From Rubrobacter taiwanensis (GTDB lineage Bacteria; Actinomycetota; Rubrobacteria; Rubrobacterales; Rubrobacteraceae), in contig NZ_SKBU01000012.1 of the NCBI RefSeq assembly GCF_004337705.1, positions 62,001-126,000 of the forward strand: DNA of 64,000 bases, in the 5' to 3' direction. Numbering within the stretch: the stretch's first letter is position 1; every line of letters begins with the position of its first letter. This document shows positions 32,419-42,055 of the stretch, one piece after another. The notes under the pieces were generated by a model, which saw only the letters and a list, made by a program, of their open reading frames with translations, searched no databases and was not told where the DNA came from. The position numbers and the translations under genes are program-made.

Positions 32419-33366
32419 ATGGATCTGTTCAAGCAGCTCCGGCGGGGCAATCCCGGAGACGCCATCTTCAAGGGGCTGGCGGTCCTGTTCGGGCTCTCGC
32501 TCCTGTTCATCTCTGGGCTGGTGGTCTTCGAGCTCTGGTACCAGAGCTCGCTCTCCCGCGGCGAGTTCGGCTGGAGCGTGCTCTGGAGCACCGAGTGGGA
32601 TCCGCCGGGCGAGAGGTTCGGGGCGTTGCAGTTCATCTACGGCACCTTGGTTACGGCTCTGGGGGCTCTGCTGCTCGCCGGGCCCATCGGGATCGGGATC
32701 GCGGCGTTTTTGGTCGAGATCGCGCCCCGGCGCGTGGACCGGGTGGTGGGGATCGTGGTCGAGACGCTGGCGGCGGTCCCCTCGGTCGTGTACGGGCTCT
32801 GGGGCATCTTCGTACTGGGGCCGTTCCTGTGCTCGTATGTCGCCCCGCCGCTGCAGGCCGTGCTCGGGTGGCTGCCGCTCTTCTCCGGGCCGTGCCGCTC
32901 CTACAGCGTGTTCACGGCCACTTTCATCCTGGCCATAATGATCCTGCCGACGGTGGCGGCGATCTCGCGCGACGTGATCCGGGCCGTCCCGGACGCCCAG
33001 CGGGAGGCGATGCTGGCGCTCGGAGCGACGCGGTGGGAGATGTTCAGCCGGGCGGTGCTGCCGTACGCCAAGAGCGGCATCGTCGGGGCATTCGCCCTGG
33101 CGCTGGGCCGGGCGGCCGGCGAGACGATGGCGCTGGCGATCATCATCGGCAATGCGCCCCGGATCTTCACCTCGCTCTTTGACCAGGGGGCGACGATGGC
33201 GAGCATCATCGCGGCGAACTTCGCCAACGCCGGCAGCGCGATGTTCGTCTCGTTCCTGATCGAGCTCGGTCTCATACTCTTCGCCATCACCCTGATCATC
33301 AACGTCTCGGCCCGGCTGCTGGTGTGGACCGTGGCCAGCGGGCCTTCGGGAGGTATACGCGCATGA
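32419..33366 (+). CDS. pstC: Phosphate ABC transporter permease PstC
   Basis: A 315-residue inner-membrane permease with six hydrophobic segments. The cytoplasmic EAA loop that docks PstB is visible as REAMLALGATRWEMFSRAVLP. ATG 32419 is chosen for its GGAGGGACGAGG ribosome binding site; the open frame further upstream overlaps the hairpin and reads as basic low-complexity sequence. Its stop overlaps the pstA start (ATGA). Confidence 0.95.
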   Translation: MDLFKQLRRGNPGDAIFKGLAVLFGLSLLFISGLVVFELWYQSSLSRGEFGWSVLWSTEWDPPGERFGALQFIYGTLVTALGALLLAGPIGIGIAAFLVEIAPRRVDRVVGIVVETLAAVPSVVYGLWGIFVLGPFLCSYVAPPLQAVLGWLPLFSGPCRSYSVFTATFILAIMILPTVAAISRDVIRAVPDAQREAMLALGATRWEMFSRAVLPYAKSGIVGAFALALGRAAGETMALAIIIGNAPRIFTSLFDQGATMASIIAANFANAGSAMFVSFLIELGLILFAITLIINVSARLLVWTVASGPSGGIRA

Positions 33367-34223
33367 CGACCAGGCTGACCGACGTGACGAGCAACTACCG
33401 CCGCCGGAAGCTCGTAGACTCCGTCATGACGGGCGTGGCGTACGTGTGCACCGCGGTCGCCGTGGCGGCGCTCGGCTTCGTCCTCTTCTACGTTGTAGTG
33501 CGGGGGCTGGGGGCGTGGAACCTGGAGTTCTTCACCAGCACCACTAAGTATTTTGGGGAGGGTGGCGGCATCGCCAACGCGCTCTACGGCACGGCCGTCA
33601 TAGTGGCCTTCGCGGCGCTGATGGGCGTGCCGGTCGGCATCATGGCCGGCATCTACCTGGCCGAATACGGGGAGAACCGGCTGGGCAATGTGGTGCGGTT
33701 CGTTGCGGACACGATGACCGGATTCCCGTCCATCGTGCTGGGCCTCTTCGTCTACGGCCTGCTGGTGCTGGCGTACGGGTTCCACGGGTTTGCGGGCTCG
33801 GTGGCGCTGGCGGTGATGATGTTGCCCATCGTCGCGCGGACGACCGAGGAGATCATCCGGCTCGTCCCGGACTCCATCCGGGAGGCGTCGCTAGCCCTCG
33901 GGGTGCCGCGGTGGAAGACCATTCTGCGCGTGGTGATCCCCACGGCGATGAGCGGTATCATTACGGGCGTGATACTGGCTCTGGCACGGGTGGCGGGCGA
34001 GACGGCGCCCCTGATCTTCACCATCCTGGGCAACCAGTTCTGGAACACCGACCCCTTCTCCGGTGCGATGGCCGCCGTTTCGCTCTTCGTTTTCGAGGCG
34101 TCCAAGTCCCCGTATGAGGCCGTGCAGCAGACGGCCTGGGGCGGAGCGCTGGTGCTGGTATTGATCGTCCTGGTTCTGAACCTGACGGCTCGTTTCATAG
34201 CCAGCCGCGGGAGCGTCAGGTAA
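33363..34223 (+). CDS. pstA: Phosphate ABC transporter permease PstA
   Basis: A 286-residue permease with six membrane segments and the EAA loop REASLALGVPRWKTILRVVIP. It pairs with PstC to form the membrane channel. ATG 33363 overlaps the pstC stop by four bases and takes its ribosome binding site from AGGTATACGC within pstC. Confidence 0.95.
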   Translation: MTTRLTDVTSNYRRRKLVDSVMTGVAYVCTAVAVAALGFVLFYVVVRGLGAWNLEFFTSTTKYFGEGGGIANALYGTAVIVAFAALMGVPVGIMAGIYLAEYGENRLGNVVRFVADTMTGFPSIVLGLFVYGLLVLAYGFHGFAGSVALAVMMLPIVARTTEEIIRLVPDSIREASLALGVPRWKTILRVVIPTAMSGIITGVILALARVAGETAPLIFTILGNQFWNTDPFSGAMAAVSLFVFEASKSPYEAVQQTAWGGALVLVLIVLVLNLTARFIASRGSVR

Positions 34224-34253
34224 GGGGCCGCCTGCAGAGGAGGCGAGTTGCGG

Positions 34254-35141
34254 ATGAGGATATTCGGGGAGACGAAGGAGAGGATGGACAAAAGACAGGC
34301 CGACCGGAGGCAGGGGGCTCCCGGGGAGCGGGAGGTGCAAACGCGGACCGCGCCCGCCGTCGAACGGGCCCAGGAGATGGTGGTCGAGAACCTCTCGGCC
34401 TACTACGGGAACTTCAAGGCCATTACGGACGTGAGCATGCACATCCGGCCGAACAAGATCACGGCCCTCATCGGCCCCTCGGGCTGCGGCAAGAGCACCT
34501 TCATCCGCACTCTGAACCGGATGCACGAGGTGGCCCCCGGAGGCAGGATCGAGGGCCGGGTGCTCCTGGACGGAGAGGACATCTACGCCAGGGACGTGGA
34601 CCCGGTGCGCGTCCGCCGCAGGGTCGGGATGGTCTTCCAGAAGCCCAACCCGTTCCCGACCATGTCCATCTACGACAACGTGGTCGCCGGCCTCAAGCTC
34701 ACCCGCCGGCGCAAGAAGAGCGAGCTGGATGAGATCGTGGAGAGGACCCTGCGGCAGGCGGCGCTCTGGGACGAGGTCAAGAACAAGCTCAGTGAGAGCG
34801 GCACCTCCCTCTCCGGCGGCCAGCAGCAGCGGCTGTGCATCGCGCGCACCCTGGCGGTGGAGCCGGAGGTGATCCTGATGGACGAGCCCGCCTCGGCTCT
34901 GGACCCGATCTCGACCCAGAAGATCGAGGACGCCATGGAGGAGCTCAAAGAGCGCTACACGGTCGTCATCGTGACGCACAACATGCAGCAGGCGGCCCGC
35001 ATCTCGGACTACACCGGCTTCTTCTACATCGAGAACATGGGAGATCCGGGCCGCCTGTGGGAGTTCGACGAGACGGACAAGATCTTCTCCAACCCCGGCC
35101 GCAAGGAGACGGAGGACTACGTCACGGGGAGGTTCGGCTAG
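34254..35141 (+). CDS. pstB: Phosphate ABC transporter ATPase PstB
   Basis: The ATPase of the Pst importer, 295 aa. Walker A is GPSGCGKST, the Q-loop is VFQKPNPFP, the signature is LSGGQQQRL, Walker B is VILMDEPAS and the switch His is in VTHNMQQA. The first 38 or so residues ([19 protein letters not shown] and on) are a charged extension before the normal start of the domain. Either ATG 34254 or TTG 34248 fits the GGAGG site; the ATG is listed. Confidence 0.95.
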   Translation: MRIFGETKERMDKRQADRRQGAPGEREVQTRTAPAVERAQEMVVENLSAYYGNFKAITDVSMHIRPNKITALIGPSGCGKSTFIRTLNRMHEVAPGGRIEGRVLLDGEDIYARDVDPVRVRRRVGMVFQKPNPFPTMSIYDNVVAGLKLTRRRKKSELDEIVERTLRQAALWDEVKNKLSESGTSLSGGQQQRLCIARTLAVEPEVILMDEPASALDPISTQKIEDAMEELKERYTVVIVTHNMQQAARISDYTGFFYIENMGDPGRLWEFDETDKIFSNPGRKETEDYVTGRFG

Positions 35142-35144
35142 GAA

Positions 35145-35834
35145 GTGCCGCGTGAGACCTTCCACCAGGAGTTGGAGGCGCTCGTCGGCGACCTCCTGGA
35201 GCTCGGGGAGGAGGTCAAGTCCACCCTGAGCCGTATGGTCGAGGGGCTGGAGCGCCGCGACGCGGAGGTCTGCAGGGGCGAGCTCGGCATCGATGCGCGG
35301 TTCAAGCTGCGCGGCGCGGAGATAGACGAGGAGTGCATGATCCTGCAGGCCCGCCAGGCGCCGGTGGCCCGGGACCTCCGGCTCCTGTACACGGTCCAGA
35401 CCGTAGCCAACCATCTGGTGCGTGCCGGGACCCTGGGCGAGCACATCTGCCGGGTCGTGGTGGACACCGCCGGGGAGGAGAAGGAAGAGGCGCTGGAGAG
35501 CGTCCTGATCCAGATGGCCAAAGCCGCCAAGGAGCTCATGGACCGGGGGCTGGCGGTCTTCAAGAGCCGGGACATAGACGGCGCGCGCGACCTGCGGGCG
35601 ATGGATGACGAGGTGGACCTCATGTACGCCGAGGCGATGAACCTGATCGCCAACCCGCCCACCGGGAACCGGGGCTCGCCGGAGTGGCGGGCCAAGGCCG
35701 CTCTGGTGGTCCACTACCTGGAGCGCATCGCCGATCACGGGGTCTCTTTGGGCAACCGCACGGTCTTCCTGGTGACCGGCGAGCGCATCGAGAACGCCAT
35801 GCTCCAGTACCGGGAGCGCGGAGACTCTAAGTAA
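35145..35834 (+). CDS. phoU: Phosphate transport regulator PhoU
   Basis: A 229-residue all-helical protein made of two PhoU repeats, with the metal-contact motifs IDARFKLRGAEIDEECMILQARQAPVA-type (first repeat, about 52-78) and HYLERIADHGVSLGNRTVFL (second, about 192-211). PhoU dampens Pst uptake and PhoR kinase activity when phosphate is plentiful. GTG 35145 is three bases after the pstB stop. No phoR/phoP pair is in this window, so the partner kinase must lie elsewhere. Confidence 0.94.
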   Translation: MPRETFHQELEALVGDLLELGEEVKSTLSRMVEGLERRDAEVCRGELGIDARFKLRGAEIDEECMILQARQAPVARDLRLLYTVQTVANHLVRAGTLGEHICRVVVDTAGEEKEEALESVLIQMAKAAKELMDRGLAVFKSRDIDGARDLRAMDDEVDLMYAEAMNLIANPPTGNRGSPEWRAKAALVVHYLERIADHGVSLGNRTVFLVTGERIENAMLQYRERGDSK

Positions 35835-35897
35835 GCCCCTGCCCCGCGATCTGATAGAATGTTACTAAGCGGACCGCGGCGAGCAGGTGATTCGGCT

Positions 35898-36350
35898 TTG
35901 AGGCTTACACAGAAGAGTAAATACGCGGCGCGGGCGCTCGTCGAGCTGGCCCTGAGCGAGGACGACTGTCCTCTGGGGGTCTCCGAGGTAGCCCGCCGGC
36001 AGCACATCCCGGAACGCTTTCTGGAGCAGATCTTCGGCGAGCTCAGGCGTGCCGGCATCCTGGAGAGCCGCCGCGGCGCTCACGGCGGCTACCGCTTCGC
36101 CACACCGACGGAGGAGATCACGGTCCTGGACATCGTGGAGCTCCTAGACGGCGAGGTCCGTCCGGCCCGGTGCAGCGCGGGCGGGACCTGCTACATCAAG
36201 GATGCCCCGCTGTGCGCCACGAGCCGGGTCTGGGACGAGGCCCGCCTCGCGATAGAGGGTGTCTTCGGCAAGTACACCATCGCGCAACTCGCCGAGACCG
36301 AGCGAGCCCTGCGGGAGGCCGCTCCGCTGGCCGGTTCGGGCCAGAAGTAG
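35898..36350 (+). CDS. Rrf2-family regulator with iron-sulfur-type cysteines
   Basis: A 150-residue winged-helix regulator starting MRLTQKSKYAARALVELAL. The recognition region is SEVARRQHIPERFLEQIFGEL, followed by the family signature GILESRRGAHGGY. Three cysteines, C92, C98 and C106, lie almost as in IscR (C-x5-C-x7-C here), so [Fe-S] sensing is likely. CysR/CymR-type members lack these. TTG 35898 is chosen for AGGTGA six bases upstream; TAGAAT at 35855-35860 is a likely -10 box. It is not next to isc/suf genes, so the regulon is not evident. Confidence 0.9.
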   Translation: MRLTQKSKYAARALVELALSEDDCPLGVSEVARRQHIPERFLEQIFGELRRAGILESRRGAHGGYRFATPTEEITVLDIVELLDGEVRPARCSAGGTCYIKDAPLCATSRVWDEARLAIEGVFGKYTIAQLAETERALREAAPLAGSGQK

Positions 36351-36352
36351 GT

Positions 36353-37042
36353 TTGCTGCCCGAGCGTCTGCGCGCCCACCTCTCGGGCCGGACGGACCTG
36401 AAAGAGACCACTCTCCGGATCGGGGACCGGGAGTACCGCCTGATGCATCCCGCAGCCCCGTACGCCCTGATAGACGAAGAGGAGTTTGCCCGGGACGAGC
36501 GCCTGCCCTACTGGGCGGAGCTGTGGCCGAGCGCCGTAGCTCTGGCCCGGCAGCTGGAGGAGTTGGGCCCCTGCCTCTCCGGCCGCCGCGTGATAGAACT
36601 GGGGTGCGGGGTGGGACTTCCCGCCATAGTCGCCCTCGCGCATGGAGCGCGCGTGCTGGCCACCGACCACTACGCGTCCGCGCTCGACTTCGCCCGACAC
36701 AACGCGGAGCGCAACACCGGGTATGCCCTCCAGACCGCGCTGCTGGACTGGCGCGCGCCGGAGCCGGTCGGGAAGTTCGGCCTGGTAATGGCCGCCGACG
36801 TGCTCTACGAGCGGCGCAACGTGGGGCCGCTGCTGGCTCTGATCTCGGAGCTGCTGGAATCTGGCGGCGAGGTCCTGATCGCCGACCCGCAGCGCGCGAG
36901 TGCGCCGCTCTTCGCGCAGGAGATGCGGCGGCAGGGCTTCCGGCATTCCTCCGGGATGGCGGAGGTAGAGCTGGACGGTCCGGTGGTTCGGGTAGAGCTG
37001 CACCGCTTCGTCCGGCAGGGCCGGCATACTACGCGGGCGTGA
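36353..37042 (+). CDS. Class I SAM-dependent methyltransferase (protein-lysine methyltransferase-like)
   Basis: A 229-residue methyltransferase. The SAM motif I is RVIELGCGVGLPAIVA, the acidic motif II is LATDHY, and post-motif VMAADVLYERRNV is as in the METTL/FAM86-type lysine methyltransferase group. LPYWAELWPSAVALARQL before motif I is also typical of that group. TTG 36353 directly follows the Rrf2 stop; the ribosome binding site is poor, suggesting coupling to it. Target not known. Confidence 0.82.
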   Translation: MLPERLRAHLSGRTDLKETTLRIGDREYRLMHPAAPYALIDEEEFARDERLPYWAELWPSAVALARQLEELGPCLSGRRVIELGCGVGLPAIVALAHGARVLATDHYASALDFARHNAERNTGYALQTALLDWRAPEPVGKFGLVMAADVLYERRNVGPLLALISELLESGGEVLIADPQRASAPLFAQEMRRQGFRHSSGMAEVELDGPVVRVELHRFVRQGRHTTRA

Positions 37043-37278
37043 TGCCCGGCTGGAGATCCGGGGCTTCATCCTCGCCTTCAGAGGCACCATGCCCGGATTC
37101 GTATTGGGCGAGATCGGGAAAAAGCGGTGTCTGTGCCGGGGTGCATGAAGGCTGCGGCGATGGATCCGGAGAGAACCGGAATCCCGGGCAGGAGTACGAG
37201 CAACCCTCCTGATCCCAGGTTATCTCCCGCGGCCGCGCGTAACTTTAGCGGTGTGAGGAGCCGGGGTCGTCCGCCTGT

Positions 37279-37284
37279 TATACT
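37279..37284 (+). promoter_or_regulatory. -10 box of the PcrA gene, probable leaderless start
   Basis: TATACT ends nine bases before the GTG start at 37294. Transcription would begin at about 37291-37294, so the mRNA would have essentially no leader. No Shine-Dalgarno sequence is present, which is consistent with that. Confidence 0.5.
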
Positions 37285-37293
37285 CTCCGTGCT

Positions 37294-39414
37294 GTGCTGC
37301 TGGATTCACTTAACCCCGCGCAGAGAGAAGCCGTAGAACACACCGAGGGGCCGCTCCTGGTCCTGGCCGGGGCCGGGAGCGGGAAGACCCGCGTTCTGAC
37401 GTACCGCATCGCCCACCTCATAGACCGGGGGCTGGCCGCGCCGGACGAGATCCTGGCCATCACCTTCACCAACAAGGCCGCGCAGGAGATGAAGGAGCGG
37501 GTCGCCCTGTTAGTCGGGCCGGAGTCGCGCAGGATGTGGGTCTCCACCTTCCACGCCTTCTGCTCCCGCGTGCTGCGCGCCCACGCCTCCAAACTCGGCT
37601 ACAAGAGCGGCTTCACCATCTACGACGCGGCGGATCAGGTGCGGCTCGTCAAGCGCTGCATCATAGAGCTGGACAAAGACCCTAAGCGCTTCAACCCCCG
37701 GCAGTTCCACGCCCAGATCTCGGACGCCAAGAACCGCCTGCTGGACGCCGACGACTACCTGCGCCGCGCCGAGGGGTACCTGGCCGAGAACGTCGCCGAG
37801 GTCTACCGGCTCTACCAGCAGCGCCTCTACGAGAACAATGCCCTGGATTTCGACGATCTCATCATGCAGACCGTTGCCCTGCTGGAGCTCTTCCCCGACG
37901 TGCGGGAGCGCTACCAGACCCGCTTCAAGTACATCCTCGTGGACGAGTACCAGGACACCAACCGCGCCCAGTACCGGCTGGTCAAGCTCCTCGCCGACAG
38001 GCATAAGAACATATGTTGTGTCGGGGACGACGACCAGAGCGTGTACTCGTGGAGGGGGGCGGACATCCGGAACATCCTGGAGTTTGAGCGGGACTATCCG
38101 GAGGCGAAGGTGGTGAAGCTGGAGCAGAACTACCGCTCGACGCAGATCATCCTGGATGCTGCGAACGCGGTGGTGGTGAACAACGCCTCGCGCAAGCCCA
38201 AGAACCTCTGGACGGACGGGGAGGAGGGGGAGCGCATCCGCATCTACACCGCGCCGGACGAGTACGCCGAGGCGCGCTACGTGGTCTCGGAGATGGAGCG
38301 TTTGCTGCGGAGTGGTGCGCGGCCGGAGGAGATGGCCGTCTTCTACCGGACGAATGCGCAGAGCCGCGTGCTGGAGGACGTGCTGGTGCGCGAGGGCGTA
38401 CCGTATCAGGTAGTGGGCGGCGTGAAGTTCTACGAGCGGGCCGAGGTAAAAGACGCCATGGCCTACCTCTCGGTCATCGTCAATCCCGGGGACTCAGTCT
38501 CGCTGGAGAGGATCATAAACGTTCCCAGGAGGGGGCTCGGTTCGGCCTCCGTCGGGAAGCTGCGGGAGCACGCCTTGCGGGAGGGGATCTCGCTCTACGA
38601 CGCGCTCGCCGAGGCGGAGCGGGCCGGGCTCGCGGGCAAGGCGAAGAAGGCCTGTTCGGAGCTGCGCCGGCTCTTCGAAGGCTGGCGGGTCGCCGCGCGG
38701 GAGATAGAGCCCTCCAGGCTCATAGAATCCGTGCTAAAGGAGTCCGGATACAGGGGGGAGCTGGAGGCCGAGGGCACGGTGGAGGCCGAGTCGCGGCTGG
38801 AGAACCTGGAGCAGCTGGTCAGCGCGGCCCGGGAGTACGAGGTCGTCGATGATGAGGCGCGTCTGGAGGAGTTTCTGCAGGAGCAGGCGCTCTACTCCGA
38901 TCAGGACGAGCTGGTTGACGGGGCAGCTGGTGTGACGCTGATGACGTTGCACAACGCCAAGGGGCTGGAGTTCCCCCACGTCTTCATCGTGGGGATGGAG
39001 GAGGGCACCTTCCCGCACGCCCGCTCGCTGGACGAACAGAACCTGGAAGAAGAGCGGCGGCTCTGCTACGTGGGGATCACACGCGCCATGAAGACGCTGA
39101 CGCTGACGCACGCCCGAGTCCGCTCCGCGTGGGGGGAGCGGGAGTTCCGGCTGCCCTCGCGCTTCCTCTCGGAGATCCCGGACCGCTGCAAGGCCGGAGG
39201 TGCCTCCGGAACGCGCCGTGCCCCGGCGTTCGGGAGGCCGCCGGAGAGGACCGGGGATGGCGAGCCTCCGGCGTTCCGGGCGGGCGAGAGGGTGCGGCAC
39301 GCCAAGTTCGGCGTGGGAGAGGTCGTGGACGCGCGGGCCGGCCGGGTCGTCGTGCGGTTCGGTTCCGAGGACCGGACCTTCGTGCCCGGGCTCGCTCCGC
39401 TCAGGAGGGTATAA
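37294..39414 (+). CDS. pcrA: UvrD/PcrA-type ATP-dependent DNA helicase
   Basis: A 706-residue superfamily 1A helicase for nucleotide-excision repair and replication-fork maintenance. Motifs in order: Q-motif LNPAQREAV, Walker A LAGAGSGKTRVL (about 23-34), motif Ia AITFTNKAAQEM, motif II LVDEYQDTN, motif III VGDDDQSVYSWRGAD, motif IV YRSTQ, motif V TLMTLHNAKGLEFPHVF and motif VI ERRLCYVGITRA. The C-terminus has the Tudor-like GERVRHAKFGVGEV domain of PcrA that binds RNA polymerase. It appears to be transcribed from its own leaderless promoter. Confidence 0.96.
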   Translation: MLLDSLNPAQREAVEHTEGPLLVLAGAGSGKTRVLTYRIAHLIDRGLAAPDEILAITFTNKAAQEMKERVALLVGPESRRMWVSTFHAFCSRVLRAHASKLGYKSGFTIYDAADQVRLVKRCIIELDKDPKRFNPRQFHAQISDAKNRLLDADDYLRRAEGYLAENVAEVYRLYQQRLYENNALDFDDLIMQTVALLELFPDVRERYQTRFKYILVDEYQDTNRAQYRLVKLLADRHKNICCVGDDDQSVYSWRGADIRNILEFERDYPEAKVVKLEQNYRSTQIILDAANAVVVNNASRKPKNLWTDGEEGERIRIYTAPDEYAEARYVVSEMERLLRSGARPEEMAVFYRTNAQSRVLEDVLVREGVPYQVVGGVKFYERAEVKDAMAYLSVIVNPGDSVSLERIINVPRRGLGSASVGKLREHALREGISLYDALAEAERAGLAGKAKKACSELRRLFEGWRVAAREIEPSRLIESVLKESGYRGELEAEGTVEAESRLENLEQLVSAAREYEVVDDEARLEEFLQEQALYSDQDELVDGAAGVTLMTLHNAKGLEFPHVFIVGMEEGTFPHARSLDEQNLEEERRLCYVGITRAMKTLTLTHARVRSAWGEREFRLPSRFLSEIPDRCKAGGASGTRRAPAFGRPPERTGDGEPPAFRAGERVRHAKFGVGEVVDARAGRVVVRFGSEDRTFVPGLAPLRRV

Positions 39415-39459
39415 ATTGTTTCGACGTCCGGACTCTCTGCGGTCAGGAAAGGAGCTGCA

Positions 39460-41073
39460 TTGAAGCACGTTTACGTGACGGGGCACAGGAACCCCGATCT
39501 GGACTCCATAGCCTCTGCCATAGGCTACGCGGAGCTCAAGCAGAAGCTGCATCCGGGTGATACCTATGCTCCGGCCCGGCTCGGGGATCCCAATCCGCAG
39601 ACCGAGTGGGCGCTCAAGAAGAGCGGGGCCCGGGCTCCGAAGTTCGTCCCCCACATCATGCTGCGCGTCAAGGACGTCATGAACCAGGACGTCATAACCT
39701 CCAACTGGAACGATCCCATCCGGGACGCGGGACTCGCGATGGCGCGGCGCGGGATAAGCCAGATCCCGATCGTGGACGACCGGGGGGTGCTGGTCGGGAT
39801 CATAACCGAGCGGGACCTCGCCCGCATGTACATCCGGGAGTCGCGGGAGCCCTCCACCTTCGCGCACAGCCCGGTCTCCGTCTCCTCTATCGTCAGCGTG
39901 CTGGAGGGCGAGCTGGCCGCCGGCGGCGACCAGCAGGTCGCGGGCCGGCTGTGGGTGACGGCAATGAGCCTGGAGTCCATGGGCAAGGCCATGGGCAGCG
40001 GCGACATCGTGGTCGTGGGCGACCGGCCGGAGGCCCAGCTGCGGGCGCTGGAGCTCGGGATCTCGGTCCTGGTCATAACCAACGGCGCGCATCCGGAGCG
40101 CGAGGTCGTCGAGCGGGCTAAAGAGCAGGGAGCCAGCGTGGTGCGCTCACCGCTGGACTCCTACGTAACGAGCCGCATGATTCAGCTCGCCGTTCCCTGC
40201 CGGACGGTGATGAGCGAAGACCCGCTGACGGTCGGGCCGGAGGAGCTGATCTCGGACATCACCGACCAGGTGATGGAGGTGCACTACCGGGGCGCCGTGG
40301 CGGTGGACTCCGGGAACCGGCCCATCGGGATCGTGACCCGCACGGATCTCGTGAACCCCGAGCCCCGGCGTGTGCTGCTCGTGGACCATGCCGAGCGGGG
40401 TCAGAGCATTCCCGGCGTGGACCAGGCACACATCGAGGAGATCCTGGACCACCACCATATCGGAGACATCCAGACCAAGGTGCCGGTGGCCGCGACCTTC
40501 GACCCCGTGGGGTCCACCTCCACCCTGGTCATGGAGCGCTTCCGGCTGCACGGGATAGAGCCCGAGCGCTCCACAGCCATGATGCTGCTTGCGGCGATCC
40601 TCTCGGATACCGTGATCCTCAACTCTCCGACGACCACCGACCGGGACCGGAAGGTGGTGAGGCATCTGGAGGAGATGCTCGGCGTCGACGCGGAGGAGTT
40701 CGGACGGGAGATGTTCGAGGAGTCCTCCGACGTCTCGCGGCTCTCGGCGGAGAAGTTGATCTCCCGCGACTCCAAGACCTACCAGCTCGCCTCGGGAGAT
40801 GAGATCTGCATAGCCCAGGTGGAGACCGTCGGAACCGCTCTTTTGGAGCGGAAGGATGAGCTGCTCCGGGCGCTGGAGGAGGCCCGCCGGAGCAGCGGAT
40901 ACCTTCTCTACGCACTCATGATCACCGACATCGCCGAACAGGGGACCAAGCTGCTTCTGGCCGGCGACGCCGCTCCGGTCGAGAAGGCGTTCAACACGAA
41001 GATGAAGGACAACGTCATAGACCTGCCAGGAGTCATGAGCCGCAAGAAGCAGGTGGCTCCGAAGCTGATCTAG
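39460..41073 (+). CDS. Manganese-dependent inorganic pyrophosphatase (family II) with CBS and DRTGG domains
   Basis: A 537-residue cytoplasmic enzyme hydrolysing pyrophosphate. The DHH N-terminus (GHRNPDLDSIASAIGY) is interrupted after about residue 60 by two CBS domains (DVMNQDVITSNWNDPIRDAG; MSEDPLTVGPEE) with a DRTGG-type segment between. The catalytic LDHHHIGD follows at about 330, then the DHHA2 domain with RKKQ near the C-terminus. In this class CBS domains bind AMP, ADP and ATP, and the DRTGG part binds diadenosine polyphosphates. TTG 39460 has AAAGGAGC upstream. Confidence 0.95.
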   Translation: MKHVYVTGHRNPDLDSIASAIGYAELKQKLHPGDTYAPARLGDPNPQTEWALKKSGARAPKFVPHIMLRVKDVMNQDVITSNWNDPIRDAGLAMARRGISQIPIVDDRGVLVGIITERDLARMYIRESREPSTFAHSPVSVSSIVSVLEGELAAGGDQQVAGRLWVTAMSLESMGKAMGSGDIVVVGDRPEAQLRALELGISVLVITNGAHPEREVVERAKEQGASVVRSPLDSYVTSRMIQLAVPCRTVMSEDPLTVGPEELISDITDQVMEVHYRGAVAVDSGNRPIGIVTRTDLVNPEPRRVLLVDHAERGQSIPGVDQAHIEEILDHHHIGDIQTKVPVAATFDPVGSTSTLVMERFRLHGIEPERSTAMMLLAAILSDTVILNSPTTTDRDRKVVRHLEEMLGVDAEEFGREMFEESSDVSRLSAEKLISRDSKTYQLASGDEICIAQVETVGTALLERKDELLRALEEARRSSGYLLYALMITDIAEQGTKLLLAGDAAPVEKAFNTKMKDNVIDLPGVMSRKKQVAPKLI

Positions 41074-41094
41074 GCGTCTGGAGAGGGGAGTGTC

Positions 41095-41931
41095 TTGGCG
41101 CGAATCCTGAACGGCCGGGCCGCCGCCGCTGCGGTGCGGCGGGAGGTGTCGGCAGAGGTGATGAAGCTGAAGAGCCGGGGGGTTTCGGTGCGGCTGGACG
41201 TGATCCTGGTCGGCGAGGACCCCGCCTCGGTCACCTACGTCCGCAACAAGCAGAACGACTGCGCCGAAGTCGGGATAGAGTCGCAACTGCACAGCTTCCC
41301 CGAAGATGTTCCGCAGAAGGAGCTGGAGGTGCTGGTCGAGCGTCTGAACGAGGACGATGCCGTCTCCGGGTTCTTCATCCAGCTCCCGCTGCCGAGAGGT
41401 CTGGACGCCCAGCCGCTAATCTCGCGCATAGACCCGGACAAGGACGTGGACGGGCTGAGCCCCCTGAGCGCAGGCCGGCTCGCGGTCGGGCTGCCGTCTC
41501 TTCTGCCCTGCACGCCGCACGGCGTGATCCAGCTTCTGAAGAGGAACGGTATCGAGCTGGAGGGGAGGGAGGCGGTAGTGCTGGGACGCTCGAACCTCGT
41601 CGGCAAACCGCTGGCCCAGCTCCTCCTGCGCGAGAACGCCACCGTTACCGTCTGCCACTCGCGCACCCAGAACCTGGCGGAGGTCGCCTCCCGCGCGGAC
41701 ATCCTCGTTGCGGCCATCGGGCAGCGGGAGATGATCGGCGGAGACCATGTGAAGGAAGGGGCGGTGGTAATAGACGTGGGCATCCACCGCACTCAGGACG
41801 GTATCACCGGCGACGTCCGGTTCGGGGAGGTGGAGCCGAAGGCGTCCGCCATCTCGCCCGTCCCCGGCGGCGTGGGCCCGATGACCCGCGCCATGCTCCT
41901 GTACAACGCCCTGGAGGCGGCGCGGCGCTAG
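41095..41931 (+). CDS. folD: Bifunctional methylenetetrahydrofolate dehydrogenase/cyclohydrolase
   Basis: A 278-residue enzyme interconverting 5,10-methylene-, 5,10-methenyl- and 10-formyl-tetrahydrofolate. Family signatures: VGEDPASVTYVRNKQNDC with the catalytic Lys, GFFIQLPLP, PDKDVDGLSP, the nucleotide site VVLGRSNLVGKPLAQLL and the C-terminal PVPGGVGPMTRAML. The TTG at 41095 has GGAGAGGGGAG upstream. It is 21 bp after the pyrophosphatase gene. Confidence 0.97.
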   Translation: MARILNGRAAAAAVRREVSAEVMKLKSRGVSVRLDVILVGEDPASVTYVRNKQNDCAEVGIESQLHSFPEDVPQKELEVLVERLNEDDAVSGFFIQLPLPRGLDAQPLISRIDPDKDVDGLSPLSAGRLAVGLPSLLPCTPHGVIQLLKRNGIELEGREAVVLGRSNLVGKPLAQLLLRENATVTVCHSRTQNLAEVASRADILVAAIGQREMIGGDHVKEGAVVIDVGIHRTQDGITGDVRFGEVEPKASAISPVPGGVGPMTRAMLLYNALEAARR

Positions 41932-42055
41932 CCGGGTATCTGTCCCCGCGCCCAACCCGGTCCTCCGGAGGGCACTTATTCGACGTTGAGAGCTGCCGGG
42001 TGCTGGCGTGTCTCCAGCGGCCCGCCGGGGTAGCATGTAGGGCCGGAGGTGCCGG

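Noticed and set aside
37043-37293. A possible coding remnant between the methyltransferase and pcrA genes (LEIRGFILAFRGTMPGFVLG in one frame).
   Set aside because: It is short, lacks a start and a ribosome binding site, and other frames look equally open.
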